From NCBI RefSeq assembly GCF_034931405.1, contig NZ_JAYGHA010000029.1, positions 1 through 64,000 on the forward strand: DNA of 64,000 bases, written 5' to 3'. This document shows, piece by piece, positions 6,835 through 15,594 of this stretch. The number at the start of each line of letters is the position of its first letter. The stretch's first letter is position 1. A model generated the notes under the pieces. That model did no database searches. It was not told the origin of the DNA and was given only the letters and a program-made list of their open reading frames with translations. The translations under genes were made by a program, and so were the position numbers. This stretch comes from RDYJ01 sp034931405. GTDB lineage: Bacteria > Cyanobacteriota > Cyanobacteriia > Cyanobacteriales > Nostocaceae.

Positions 6835-9800
6835 TCAAATTTGATTCATCCAACTATCTAGTTGATAACTTTCTAACTTACTAACTGGTGCTTGTGATAA
6901 AGCTATTCTATCCTCATTATCTAAAATGATTCTACCATGAATAAGTGGTAATAAAGATTGCCATTGCATATCCCCTAGCTTATCTACCAGGGATATATCT
7001 ATGGTATCAGTAATATCTAAATCTTCAAGTAATAGATTCATCGCTACACTAGATAAAAACATTTCTATATCTTCAGTAGCAATATCACCTGTGTGCATAA
7101 TCAGGGTAATTTTCTCATTATTTGGATGATTTGCTAATGTTTGAATTATTTGTTGTAACTCAAAACCCAGTTCATCTTCTGGTTGTGTCCAATCAGGGAA
7201 TATGATTAGATTAATCTCCCTTAAGCGCAGGTTTTGTTCTAGGTTTTCTGCAAGATAGGTTATAAATAATTCCTGGAACAGATTACCCATTTTTGCTGAG
7301 TAAGAACGACTATCAAGGAAACTAGGATTATTATTCATAGCTGCCTTAATTTCATCGCTTTTCTGTTTCCGTAATTCAGCATTATTCCCCAGTGTAACTG
7401 CTAATTGTATATAAGATTCTTCACTATCTGCTACCAAACCAGGAATATTTAATGTTAGAATCATTGCTGCTCCCATTGCAGAACGGAAACAATTTCCTTG
7501 TCTAGCTATGACTGGTAAATTAACTTGCAGTGGTTCTACTAGAGAAGTTGTTCCAGCAAAGGGAAAAGAATCTAAATAGACATCTGCTATTTTATAGTAT
7601 TCCTTCATGTCCTGTCTATCTGGCACTGGTTGGGGATCTAATACTATTAATCTTTCAGGTGCTAACCCATAGTTGATAAATATGGAATTGAGGTAATTGA
7701 TAAATTGTGTTTTGGGATAATTTTTAGCCCAATTTGGACCGAAAGGAAAAAGCACTAATACTGAATTTGGTACTTGAATAATAATTTTTGCCCAGGTTTC
7801 TATGAGTTCGGGAATGATTTTAAAGTAGTTAGCACAGGAGGTAAAGACAACTGCATCTTCTGGAATACCTAAGTTATTTCGCTCAACAGGAGTTGTGATT
7901 TTCCCTTCTTCAGTTCCATAACTGAAACAGTGGGCTGAACCTTCTAATTTAATTAGTTTTTCTTGATAATGTTCTTGTGCTGTGGGTGATGGATCTGTTA
8001 ATGTACCGGAAATATAATAATCCATATTTCGCATTCCGGTTGTCACCACAGAACCACCGCTAGTAACTTGTATTCTAGCTAATCTATGGGCTGCTAATAA
8101 GCAGAATTGATTAGTTGATATGGTGACGTTGGTAGCTATGAATAATATATCAAGATCATCATCACGAATTGTTTTTACCTGTTGTGATAATTCCTGTGGT
8201 AATGGTTTAAATAAGTTGGCGGAAAGTTGACAATATTGTTCTAATGGTTCACCTGTTTCTGCAAGAGGATATAAGATAACTTCAAAGTCCCGGCTGAGAT
8301 ATTCATAAACTGGCAGATAGGCAAATGTTTCTGCTGAGGGTGTAAAATCTGTGGCTAGAATACCCAGGCGGATTTTTTTCCTGTTTATAGGTCTATCGGT
8401 AAATTGATAATCTGTTTCTAGTCCTTTGATTTTCAGGAAATGTTCTATTATTTCTGCTCGTTTTACATAGATATTTTTCAGGTTTTTTTCATTGAAGTAT
8501 GGAGGAATAAAGGTAGTACGTTGAATGAAATAATTAGTGATTTCACACCCCAAGGTATAATCTAAATTATTAAATATTTGTTTGTGTAAATTATTAATAC
8601 TATTTTCTATATACTCATGGTATTTCTTTGCTTCTCCTATTGTACGAAAGTAACCTGGGAAAGATACTAAAAACTGTACATATTCAGATATAAACCATTT
8701 TGGTAAACATGAAAAATCAGACGGCAAAAGTAATTGTAATTGATGAGAATTGCAATACAGCATAGATATTAGTAAATGCTGGATGGCTTTTGGTTGCCGT
8801 AGGTCTTGAGGGATGTTATCTAATATTTCCTTAACAAAAGTCTGTTCTTCTTGGGTTAAATTTTGATTTTGAATCCCACTATAGAGTAGTGTTTTATAGG
8901 TATTACCAAACAACCCTGCATAGATTTTTGGTAATTCGTTATCTGAAATATTTAGTATTTGGGTTGCTATTTCTTTTCTTAGTTGCTGTAATTCTGTTAT
9001 TGGTAAATTAATAACAGGTTCGTTAACAAAAAATATATCTTTAACTTTTAAAATCTGAGAATTTCTATCTGATATTTCTGGTTCAGCACAAACTATGGTA
9101 ATCATATCATTTACAAAACGTTGAATTGTTTCTTCGCCATATTTAATGGATATCTCTTGTTGATATCTCGCTTCTGGTAAAGTATTTCTTGCATATTCAA
9201 CTTCATTGAATCCATAAGCAATTCCTTTTAACTCATACTCTTCATATTTTTCTAAAATTATTGATAGTGTAGAACTTCTTAACCATTCTTGTTTTGTAGA
9301 ATCTGCAATGGGAATAATGATAGGGATACATCCACACATAGCAGCTATGAAATTTATGTAAGAATATGGATCATAGGATATTAAATACTCTTTAATATTG
9401 AAAATTTCAATTAAAATCTCTTGAGATAAATGATCATCTAAAAATAAAGAGTCTTGGGGATGCACATATTGTAAATTTTTGTGAAATTTGTGTCCTTTTC
9501 TAATGATGTGACAATATCCATTTCTGGATTGACCATGATTTTTCAATGCTGGATTTATGTATAATGGAGCAATAATATTATAGTTTTTAATGTCTTTCTC
9601 AAGATTATATGTACAATAATGATAAACGAAGTCATCTTTACCCCAACTTGTATATATATCCTGTGGACAATTAATACCCAGTTCGCAAAGAATCCATCTA
9701 ACTACATATTTTGCTTTGAGAGGATTTCCAACTATAACTTCTGGATATACAACTACTGTATTTTCATTAATATCCTCTTTGTGTGCATATTTTTCAAAAA

Positions 9801-9981
9801 TACTATTGGATAATTTAAACCCATCCCTATCAAATATTTTACAATCAAATCCTGATTTATCAATAGTATACGCTAAACTATACAGAGCAACAACACCTCC
9901 GATATTAGATTGAAAGCATGGGGAATAAATAACAAAATTTATTTGATATTTATGATTATTTGGTAACATTAAGATAGGCAT
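6835..9981 (-). CDS. Large multidomain glycosyltransferase with GT41 (SPINDLY-like) domain
   Basis: A 1048-aa protein, last gene of a five-gene minus-strand operon. The first 300 residues look like a GT-B fold glycosyltransferase (NFVIYSPCFQSNIGGVVALY and GNPLKAKYVVRWILCELGIN), followed by a helical linker. Residues about 532-900 form a GT41 catalytic domain: KKIRLGILATDFTPSAET, LAAHRLARIQVTSGG, PVERNNLGIPEDAVVFTSCA and ADVYLDSFPFAGTTSLVEPL. The tail (about 915-1048) is an extra alpha/beta segment (EINLIIFPDWTQPEDE). A single polypeptide with two potential transferase domains could add two sugars in sequence. It lies 43 bp after the upstream methyltransferase gene. Target and donor are unknown. 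Confidence 0.82.
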   Translation of the reverse strand: MPILMLPNNHKYQINFVIYSPCFQSNIGGVVALYSLAYTIDKSGFDCKIFDRDGFKLSNSIFEKYAHKEDINENTVVVYPEVIVGNPLKAKYVVRWILCELGINCPQDIYTSWGKDDFVYHYCTYNLEKDIKNYNIIAPLYINPALKNHGQSRNGYCHIIRKGHKFHKNLQYVHPQDSLFLDDHLSQEILIEIFNIKEYLISYDPYSYINFIAAMCGCIPIIIPIADSTKQEWLRSSTLSIILEKYEEYELKGIAYGFNEVEYARNTLPEARYQQEISIKYGEETIQRFVNDMITIVCAEPEISDRNSQILKVKDIFFVNEPVINLPITELQQLRKEIATQILNISDNELPKIYAGLFGNTYKTLLYSGIQNQNLTQEEQTFVKEILDNIPQDLRQPKAIQHLLISMLYCNSHQLQLLLPSDFSCLPKWFISEYVQFLVSFPGYFRTIGEAKKYHEYIENSINNLHKQIFNNLDYTLGCEITNYFIQRTTFIPPYFNEKNLKNIYVKRAEIIEHFLKIKGLETDYQFTDRPINRKKIRLGILATDFTPSAETFAYLPVYEYLSRDFEVILYPLAETGEPLEQYCQLSANLFKPLPQELSQQVKTIRDDDLDILFIATNVTISTNQFCLLAAHRLARIQVTSGGSVVTTGMRNMDYYISGTLTDPSPTAQEHYQEKLIKLEGSAHCFSYGTEEGKITTPVERNNLGIPEDAVVFTSCANYFKIIPELIETWAKIIIQVPNSVLVLFPFGPNWAKNYPKTQFINYLNSIFINYGLAPERLIVLDPQPVPDRQDMKEYYKIADVYLDSFPFAGTTSLVEPLQVNLPVIARQGNCFRSAMGAAMILTLNIPGLVADSEESYIQLAVTLGNNAELRKQKSDEIKAAMNNNPSFLDSRSYSAKMGNLFQELFITYLAENLEQNLRLREINLIIFPDWTQPEDELGFELQQIIQTLANHPNNEKITLIMHTGDIATEDIEMFLSSVAMNLLLEDLDITDTIDISLVDKLGDMQWQSLLPLIHGRIILDNEDRIALSQAPVSKLESYQLDSWMNQI

Positions 9982-10024
9982 AGTATTAATTTAGTAGATG
10001 AATTTTAAAATTGTTTTTGTTTGA

Positions 10025-10756
10025 TTACTTTACAGCAGTAGAATAGGAAATTTTAGGCTTGACTTTCCCTATACATAATAACCTTTCACTACTTTCTAGT
10101 AAATCCATTTGATGATAATTAAAACACTTCCTTAAATTTTCAGGAGTACCTAAATCTAAGTTGATTAAATAATCTTCATAGAACTTTTTCCCTTTTCCCA
10201 CAGGTACTATTTGAATATCATAACAATATTTTTCTAGAAAATATGTCACTTCTGAAATAGTAAAAAACCTTGCAGTGTAAAGAGGATCATCAATTTTTAG
10301 CTTATTAAAGTATTCTACAAAAGAAGGGTTATGTGCATTGTGTACTGCTACCATCATTCTTTTACTTGTAACTCTATGTTGTTCAGAAACCAGTAAATTA
10401 ATTTCATCATCTGAGAAACAACTCCAGAATCCGTTGTGATAGGAGACATCAAAGTATTTATTCTCAAAAGGTAATTGCAAAGCGTCAGCTTGAATAATTA
10501 AATTTTCATATTCGGGAAATCGCTTTTTAGCTTGTTCAACTGATTGATTAGAAAAATCTATACCATAACACTCTACACCCCATTTATTTAGTTTTGCCAT
10601 ATCTCGAAAACTACCAGCACCAATTTCTAGAATTTTTTTCTCGTCACTTTCTAGGAAAGCGTATAAGTAATGTGCAAATCTAGGATCATTCTGGTAACGA
10701 TCAAAAATTTTCACCCATTCTGAATTCCAATAGTTTTTATCTTTTAATAAGTCCAT
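10025..10756 (-). CDS. Class I SAM-dependent methyltransferase
   Basis: A 243-aa methyltransferase. Motif I is ILEIGAGSF (42-50), motif II CYGIDFS follows, and the next motifs are IIQADALQLPFENKYFDVSY. The fold is standard for the UbiE/type 11 family. It is the fourth gene of the DegT / ATP-grasp / oxygenase / methyltransferase / GT operon, 68 bp after the oxygenase and 43 bp before the large glycosyltransferase. A sugar or amino-sugar substrate is inferred from this context only. Confidence 0.82.
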   Translation of the reverse strand: MDLLKDKNYWNSEWVKIFDRYQNDPRFAHYLYAFLESDEKKILEIGAGSFRDMAKLNKWGVECYGIDFSNQSVEQAKKRFPEYENLIIQADALQLPFENKYFDVSYHNGFWSCFSDDEINLLVSEQHRVTSKRMMVAVHNAHNPSFVEYFNKLKIDDPLYTARFFTISEVTYFLEKYCYDIQIVPVGKGKKFYEDYLINLDLGTPENLRKCFNYHQMDLLESSERLLCIGKVKPKISYSTAVK

Positions 10757-10824
10757 TTACTTGTCATCCTAAAATATAAATAAAAATTATACAATATAGG
10801 CAATCTGTTACAATTCTATATTTT

Positions 10825-11502
10825 TTATTTGTTTCCATAATAATATTCATTATCGTAGCTAAAGTTATCTAAATCAAAAGCAAATTGTATAGATAATCGA
10901 TCATCTATACAGTTCTTTTTCCTTTCTTCAAAAATTACACCATGTAGTGTTCGTCTACCCCAAAACATAACACAAAGTCCTGGTTGTGGGTAAATATTAA
11001 TTTTATTATTATGTATTAAATTAATTTTTTTATCCATCTCATCTTTGAATATTCTAGGATCTTGGCGTACCAGTGGATAAAGAACAAGTGGAAAATTTAA
11101 GTTAGCTGTAAGATATATAATTATAGTTAGTTGATTCCTATCAAAGTGTAATCTAAATCTATCATTTTTTGAGTTGAGTTTATTAGCAGATATTCCAATT
11201 GTTGTATCATCTATTTCGACAATTTCAGAAAAGCAAGATTTCAAGAAATTGAGGGTAGATTTGTATAGCTCACAAGTAAGAGGTGATCTGGATAATAATT
11301 CATTTCCATTTATTGTTGAAATAACAATACCATCATTGTTGACATATATTACTTGTTCAGACGTAAAAGCATTTTTTATTTGATTTTCAAGCTCTTTGAC
11401 TATCGTATTTTGTACATAATTTTCAATCATGACAAAACCTTCTTCGTTTAGCTTTTCGATTATATTCATTGACGCTACAGAAATTCCAACATTAATTGAC
11501 AT
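10825..11502 (-). CDS. Fe(II)/2-oxoglutarate-dependent oxygenase-like protein
   Basis: A 225-aa protein with the facial-triad signature of the 2OG-Fe(II) oxygenase superfamily: H119-F-D121 (in RLHFDRNQLTIIIYL), a distal His187 in FWGRRTLHGVIFEE, and a candidate 2OG-binding Arg202 in DDRLSIQFAF. The N-terminal part (FVMIENYVQNTIVKELE) matches the usual start of such hydroxylases. It would hydroxylate or otherwise oxidise a small molecule or protein side chain in the cytoplasm. It starts 14 bp after the ATP-grasp gene stop, clearly one operon. An alternative start at Met12 is possible. It could be a prolyl-hydroxylase-like or phytanoyl-type enzyme. Confidence 0.75.
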   Translation of the reverse strand: MSINVGISVASMNIIEKLNEEGFVMIENYVQNTIVKELENQIKNAFTSEQVIYVNNDGIVISTINGNELLSRSPLTCELYKSTLNFLKSCFSEIVEIDDTTIGISANKLNSKNDRFRLHFDRNQLTIIIYLTANLNFPLVLYPLVRQDPRIFKDEMDKKINLIHNNKINIYPQPGLCVMFWGRRTLHGVIFEERKKNCIDDRLSIQFAFDLDNFSYDNEYYYGNK

Positions 11503-11516
11503 ACTTTTTGAATTAT

Positions 11517-12467
11517 TTATGTGTGTATTATTTCTATGTATCTTTTTGAGATTATTTGCTGATTATACGGAATTTCTTTATCAATGGTTACACCTTGAAA
11601 ACATTTAATATGGTTTTCAATAAAATCATAGCCCGCAATAATAGAAAAACCTATTCCCGCAGAAAATCTAGGATTGATGTCCATGATAAAGTATTTACCT
11701 TGAGAAAAGATAAGTTCAATGTTGATACACCCAATTATATCTAAAGATTCTGTAATTTGGTTGACGATATAGTTTAATTTATCATCGTTAAATAATTCAA
11801 TTACTATACCTGCACCATTAACTGTTCTTAACAGCTCTTTGCGAGCAATAGAAACTTGATTTTTAAACTTATCTCTAATCGTATCCACAGTTATATATAT
11901 TCCTTCAATATATGGTTGAAAAATATAGTCTTGAGCTTGCTCAATGGCATTCTGAAGATGTTGTTTATTTTTTGATATAATCACACCTTCGGAACTTCTA
12001 CCTTTTCTTGGTTTGGCTATGATAACGTCATAATTATTCATATCAATATGATCTATATTTTCAAAAGTTGGTATCACTGATACTTCTCTATTTTGCGTGA
12101 AAAAACTGAAAAGATTAAATTTATTTCTCGCTATTTGTATAGAATGTGGATTTGAACAACATAGAGTTATACCTTGAGTGTGAAATTTTTGAATTTGCAT
12201 ACATAATACATCTATTTCGGGGTCAGTGAGTGGAATCAAAAAATCTACTTTATTTGATTTGCAAATTTCTAAAACATATTCTGTGTATTTTTTGTCATTG
12301 GTTAAAGGTACTTGATAAAAATAATCAACTAATTTTGAGGTTACTATCCATTCTTGAGGGTAAATATCAAAACCTATAATTTTACATTCGCAGTTGTTTT
12401 TCAGTGATTTAATCACTGCTTCGGATGACATAGAACCAATTGCTGTTAGCGCAATATTCATTAACAT
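11517..12467 (-). CDS. ATP-grasp ligase (carbamoyl-phosphate-synthase-like)
   Basis: An ATP-grasp enzyme of about 316 aa that forms an acyl-phosphate and joins it to an amine. The N-terminal pre-ATP-grasp Rossmann part contains ALTAIGSMSS and FLIPLTDPEIDVL. The ATP-binding parts include IIAKPRKGRSSEGVII and FQPYIEGIYITVDT, and the metal-binding end is FIMDINPRFSAGIG. I chose the start at 12467 (MLMNIALTAIG) because the Rossmann strand begins there; the open frame extends upstream to 12503, but those 12 residues are outside the fold. The gap to the aminotransferase stop is 58 bp. Relatives serve in polysaccharide and peptide ligations. The specific substrate is unknown. Confidence 0.82.
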   Translation of the reverse strand: MLMNIALTAIGSMSSEAVIKSLKNNCECKIIGFDIYPQEWIVTSKLVDYFYQVPLTNDKKYTEYVLEICKSNKVDFLIPLTDPEIDVLCMQIQKFHTQGITLCCSNPHSIQIARNKFNLFSFFTQNREVSVIPTFENIDHIDMNNYDVIIAKPRKGRSSEGVIISKNKQHLQNAIEQAQDYIFQPYIEGIYITVDTIRDKFKNQVSIARKELLRTVNGAGIVIELFNDDKLNYIVNQITESLDIIGCINIELIFSQGKYFIMDINPRFSAGIGFSIIAGYDFIENHIKCFQGVTIDKEIPYNQQIISKRYIEIIHT

Positions 12468-12525
12468 TAAACAAGTGAGGTTTATAATTAAATTAAATTT
12501 CAAAAATCATTTTTTAGCTGCTTAT

Positions 12526-13719
12526 TCATATTTGATATTCCTGATTTTTCCCTATAACTGCTAATTTAATAATTTCACATATTTTACCTATATCCTCCTC
12601 AGAAATAGCTGTACCCGTTGGCAAAACCAAAACCCTCTGACCTAACTTTTCCGTTTCCGGTAACAACAAACCCGCATGGGGAAAATAAGAACGGTAGGGT
12701 TGCATCCGATGACAACCAGGATAAAAATACCTCCTCGCAATCACATTTTCTGCATGGAGAATTTTCAATAACAAATCTCTGCCAACTTGGGTTTTCTCCT
12801 CATCTATTTCTAACACAATATATTGATAATTATTCCTTTCCGCTTCATTAACAGGTAATAAAGAAACTCCCGGAATATCTGCTAAACCTTGTTGATAACA
12901 ATAATAATTTCTACGGTTTACCTCAATAAACTCGGTAATACTTTCAAAGGAAGTCAACCCCATAGCGGCTGATACCTCAGACATCTTACCATTAGTCCCT
13001 AAATAGATGACGTTATCAAAACCAGAAAAACCAAAGTTTTTCATTAACCGCAATTTCTGATTTAACTCATCATCATTAGTAACAATTGCACCCCCTTCAA
13101 AGGTATTCATAAACTTTGTAGCATGAAAGCTAAATACTTCCGCACTGCCAAAATTACCAATCATTGTTCCTTGATGAGAACACCCAAAAGCATGGGAAGC
13201 ATCAAACATCAGTTTAAGATGATGCTTATCAGCAATTTCTGTGAGTGTTTCCACGTGACAAGGTTGTCCCCAAACATGAACACCAATAATACCTGATGTT
13301 CGTGGTGTAATTAAAGATTCTACACGCCAAGGGTTGAGGGTATGGGTTTTAGGGTCAATATCACAAAAAACAGGTGTAATTTCTTGCCATTGTAAGGCAT
13401 GGGCTGTAGCAATAAAGGTAAAAGAAGGAATGATTACTTCCCCTTTTAATTCCAATGCTCTAATTACCAACTCTAAAGCTATAGTACCATTGCAAATTGC
13501 TATACAATGTTTAACACCTAAATAGTCGGCTATTCTCTGTTCAAATTCTTGGACAAATACACCGTTATTAGATAACCAACGGCGATCAAGCATATCATTA
13601 ATTCGGGCAAGAAGGTGATCGCGGTTGCCAATATTCGGACGGCCTACATAGAGTTTTTCTTTAAATTTTGGTTCACCACCAAAATAAGCTAGTTGGGAAA
13701 GATTGTTAGATGTAAACAT
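12526..13719 (-). CDS. DegT/DnrJ/EryC1/StrS family PLP-dependent sugar aminotransferase
   Basis: A 397-aa PLP enzyme that would convert a keto-sugar nucleotide to an amino-sugar nucleotide. The pyridoxal Lys is K202 in SFHATKFMNTFEGGAI; the cofactor-binding Asp/His pair is in FDASHAFG (D173, H176), and the substrate entrance motif RRWLSNNG is near residue 50. Length and order of motifs are normal. It is first in the operon and therefore probably supplies the amino group that the ATP-grasp ligase downstream acylates. Upstream lies only a broken methyltransferase, so its original promoter region may have been replaced. Confidence 0.9.
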   Translation of the reverse strand: MFTSNNLSQLAYFGGEPKFKEKLYVGRPNIGNRDHLLARINDMLDRRWLSNNGVFVQEFEQRIADYLGVKHCIAICNGTIALELVIRALELKGEVIIPSFTFIATAHALQWQEITPVFCDIDPKTHTLNPWRVESLITPRTSGIIGVHVWGQPCHVETLTEIADKHHLKLMFDASHAFGCSHQGTMIGNFGSAEVFSFHATKFMNTFEGGAIVTNDDELNQKLRLMKNFGFSGFDNVIYLGTNGKMSEVSAAMGLTSFESITEFIEVNRRNYYCYQQGLADIPGVSLLPVNEAERNNYQYIVLEIDEEKTQVGRDLLLKILHAENVIARRYFYPGCHRMQPYRSYFPHAGLLLPETEKLGQRVLVLPTGTAISEEDIGKICEIIKLAVIGKNQEYQI

Positions 13720-13743
13720 AATAATTCTTTAAGAAATTCAATG

Positions 13744-13929
13744 TTAATTATTAGAAGATTTTTCGACTATATAAAACACTGAACGAGGATGTATACCGTG
13801 TTTTTCAAATGTTTGATCACCAAAAAAATTGATATCTAGTTGATTAACTAAAAACCCTGCTGATGAAAGTTTATTAATAAACCCAGGTTTGGAATACATA
13901 CGCACATGATCATCATAATAAGGATTTAT
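13744..13929 (-). pseudogene. C-terminal stump of a SAM methyltransferase
   Basis: Reading the minus strand gives DDHVRMYSKPGFINKLSSAG then FLVNQLDINFFGDQTFEKHG, IHPRSVFYIVEKSSNN and stop. This is the usual C-terminal end of a type 11 methyltransferase of polysaccharide loci. A stop codon sits upstream in frame (13930-13932) and no Rossmann part is present. It is probably what remains of an additional upstream gene of the DegT operon. Confidence 0.75.
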
Positions 13930-13957
13930 TTAGTAAATTAGATATTTCTTATGTGAG

Positions 13958-14077
13958 TTAGCGATCGCTCTCCCTCTTCTTCACATCCGCCAACACACTC
14001 TGATAATCTTGTCTATCAGGATGTAACTTAACCAACCTCTCCATAAGTGCGTTAGCGTAGCTCACCGTAGGTATAAG
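13958..14077 (-). pseudogene. Duplicated C-terminal stump of TPR-type membrane protein
   Basis: The minus strand encodes IPTVSYANALMERLVKLHPD followed by RQDYQSVLADVKK, nearly identical to the last 38 residues of the intact protein at 15895-16308 (same text with T for S). The stump is cut on its N-terminal side by a stop and ends in a changed tail (RESDR) that includes a HIP1 site. Confidence 0.85.
14047..14074. repeat. 28-bp dispersed repeat GCGTTAGCGTAGCTCACC type, copy 1
   Basis: The 28 bp beginning GTGCGTTAGCGTAGCTCACC are identical at 14047-14074 and 15981-16008. A shorter relative (TGCGTTCACTCACCGTAGGT) is at 21121-21140 inside the pseudouridine synthase gene. It resembles the short interspersed repeats of Nostocales that insert in frame in coding genes. 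Confidence 0.6.
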
Positions 14078-14150
14078 TCCTTAAATTACCCCTTGTGTCC
14101 GTAGGATACCCAGAATTTCCCAAAATCTATCATTTCCTTGATATGTTAAT

Positions 14151-14184
14151 GTTTATTTAAATAAATCTTTACAATTAACATCAG
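14151..14184 (+). repeat. 34-bp perfect direct repeat, left copy
   Basis: GTTTATTTAAATAAATCTTT and the next 14 bases (ACAATTAACATCAG) are repeated exactly at 15026-15059. The two copies bracket the Uma2 gene (14218-14955). Confidence 0.85.
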
Positions 14185-14217
14185 TCAAAAATGTTATTAA
14201 ATATTATAAAATAGCAT

Positions 14218-14955
14218 TTACTCATCTAGTTCTACTCCCAATTCTCGCAATTTTGCCGCTAATTTATCAGCCCGTTGTTTTTCTTGTTCAGCCCGTTGTC
14301 TTTCCTGTTCAGCTAGTTCTTCACCTGTTAATAAAAGATTACCCTGTAAATCCCACCACCGTAACCACGGCAATTCTACATTTTTATATGTTCCTTGCCA
14401 AATTCCTAATTCAACACCCATTTTTTGAATTAGATAACGCCCCTTTTCATTAGGTGGCATTAAATAATATTTTCCTTCTACTAAATGATATAATTCTAAA
14501 GATGATTTCTTCTCTTCATAAATTCCATAAAAAGGAACTCTAATGGCTTTTTCATAAACCCAAAATTTACCCTGATAGGGAGTTTCATCCCTTTCTTCCT
14601 TACCATTACCAGATACAAATTCAATGACAATCAAAGGAGCTACAAATTCCTGCCATAAAACGTAAGAACGGCGCATTTGCCCATTTAAAGTGGGTGGTAC
14701 ATCAGGAACATAAAACCAATCTGGTGCTTCTGCTCCCCGTTCTGGAGGTTCAGTAATCCGCCAATAAATACCGCTATCTTGACCTATACAAAATTGTCTA
14801 TCTGGGTGAATTTCTTGTAGTTTTGACCAAATAGATTCTGTTAATAAAATACTTTGGGGATGCTCTTGAAAGTTCTTCACTATTGTTCCATCTTCACAGG
14901 GTAATTGAGTATGATCTGGTAACTGTGTGGGAATATCTAGTTTAATACTATCCAT
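14218..14955 (-). CDS. Uma2 family endonuclease-like protein with C-terminal coiled coil
   Basis: A 245-aa member of the cyanobacteria-expanded Uma2 (DUF820) family, which has a PD-(D/E)XK nuclease fold. Visible parts are DWFYVPDVPP (acidic active-site region), VAPLIVIEFVSGNG with its E-x-x core, and FWVYEKAIRVPFYGIYEE. The last 35 residues are a charged coiled coil (EELAEQERQRAEQEKQRAD). True biological role of the family is not established. The gene sits between two exact 34-bp direct repeats, which suggests it moved as a cassette or arose by duplication. Confidence 0.85.
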   Translation of the reverse strand: MDSIKLDIPTQLPDHTQLPCEDGTIVKNFQEHPQSILLTESIWSKLQEIHPDRQFCIGQDSGIYWRITEPPERGAEAPDWFYVPDVPPTLNGQMRRSYVLWQEFVAPLIVIEFVSGNGKEERDETPYQGKFWVYEKAIRVPFYGIYEEKKSSLELYHLVEGKYYLMPPNEKGRYLIQKMGVELGIWQGTYKNVELPWLRWWDLQGNLLLTGEELAEQERQRAEQEKQRADKLAAKLRELGVELDE

Positions 14956-15025
14956 AACTTACCATTGTGGAAGAATAGGGTTGTGTTCGCTACAATATAC
15001 TATTGTATCTATTTTATTTAAATGA

Positions 15026-15059
15026 GTTTATTTAAATAAATCTTTACAATTAACATCAG
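15026..15059 (+). repeat. 34-bp perfect direct repeat, right copy
   Basis: Identical to 14151-14184. The copies are 875 bp apart and enclose one gene. Confidence 0.85.
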
Positions 15060-15105
15060 CAAACCCAAAAATCATTATTTAATTCTTTTATGCTGAGTTA
15101 TATTT

Positions 15106-15594
15106 TTATTCACCAGCTTGAGATTTAAGAATATTTACTATACTATCTGACAGCCATAAACCAGCATCTTGTAAAGCCTGGATTCCTGGAGATATACTAG
15201 AAATAAGTCCACGTTTTTTCGCTAAAATTAGTAACCCACCAGTACCCATAGTAATAATACTTAACGATTGACCACAACGCCGCGCTGCTCTATCATCAAC
15301 TATAGCGGCATAACCTAATTTTTGATAAGCTAAACTTAAGACTTGTGATTCCCCTTTTCCTAAATCCCAAGCTGCTACTTCAGGTACTATATCATCAACT
15401 TTGATTCTTGTGATCCAAGAAACATTAGGTAATTCCCTTGCAGCAATATCATCTTTTACTCCTTGGGTAACTTCTTGAAAAACGCCTTCAGGAACTAATA
15501 TTTCGGTGAATAATTGAGGTAATAATTTAGCTTGTTGACTTTTGAACAGAACAATTAGAGGAGAAGAATTAATGATGATGCTATTAATCAACAT
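15106..15594 (-). CDS. DUF3368 PIN-like toxin
   Basis: A 162-aa protein of the DUF3368 family, PIN-domain-like nucleases paired with UPF0175 antitoxins. The start IIINSSPLIVLFKSQQAKLL contains the family Ser-Pro-Leu motif; acidic positions follow in GKGESQVLSLA and AAIVDDRAARRCGQSL, and the end is GTGGLLILAKKRGLI. It overlaps its antitoxin by 11 bp. It should act as an RNase in the cytoplasm when free of antitoxin; this is family knowledge, not visible here. Confidence 0.85.
   Translation of the reverse strand: MLINSIIINSSPLIVLFKSQQAKLLPQLFTEILVPEGVFQEVTQGVKDDIAARELPNVSWITRIKVDDIVPEVAAWDLGKGESQVLSLAYQKLGYAAIVDDRAARRCGQSLSIITMGTGGLLILAKKRGLISSISPGIQALQDAGLWLSDSIVNILKSQAGE

Larger units (their letters stand above)
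13720..14217. other. Junction region with two gene stumps
   Basis: 498 bp without an intact gene. It holds a methyltransferase C-terminal stump (13744-13929), a duplicated C-terminal stump of the TPR gene found intact at 15895-16308 (13958-14077), and one copy of a 34-bp direct repeat (14151-14184). It marks the edge of the HIP1-free block. Confidence 0.7.
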
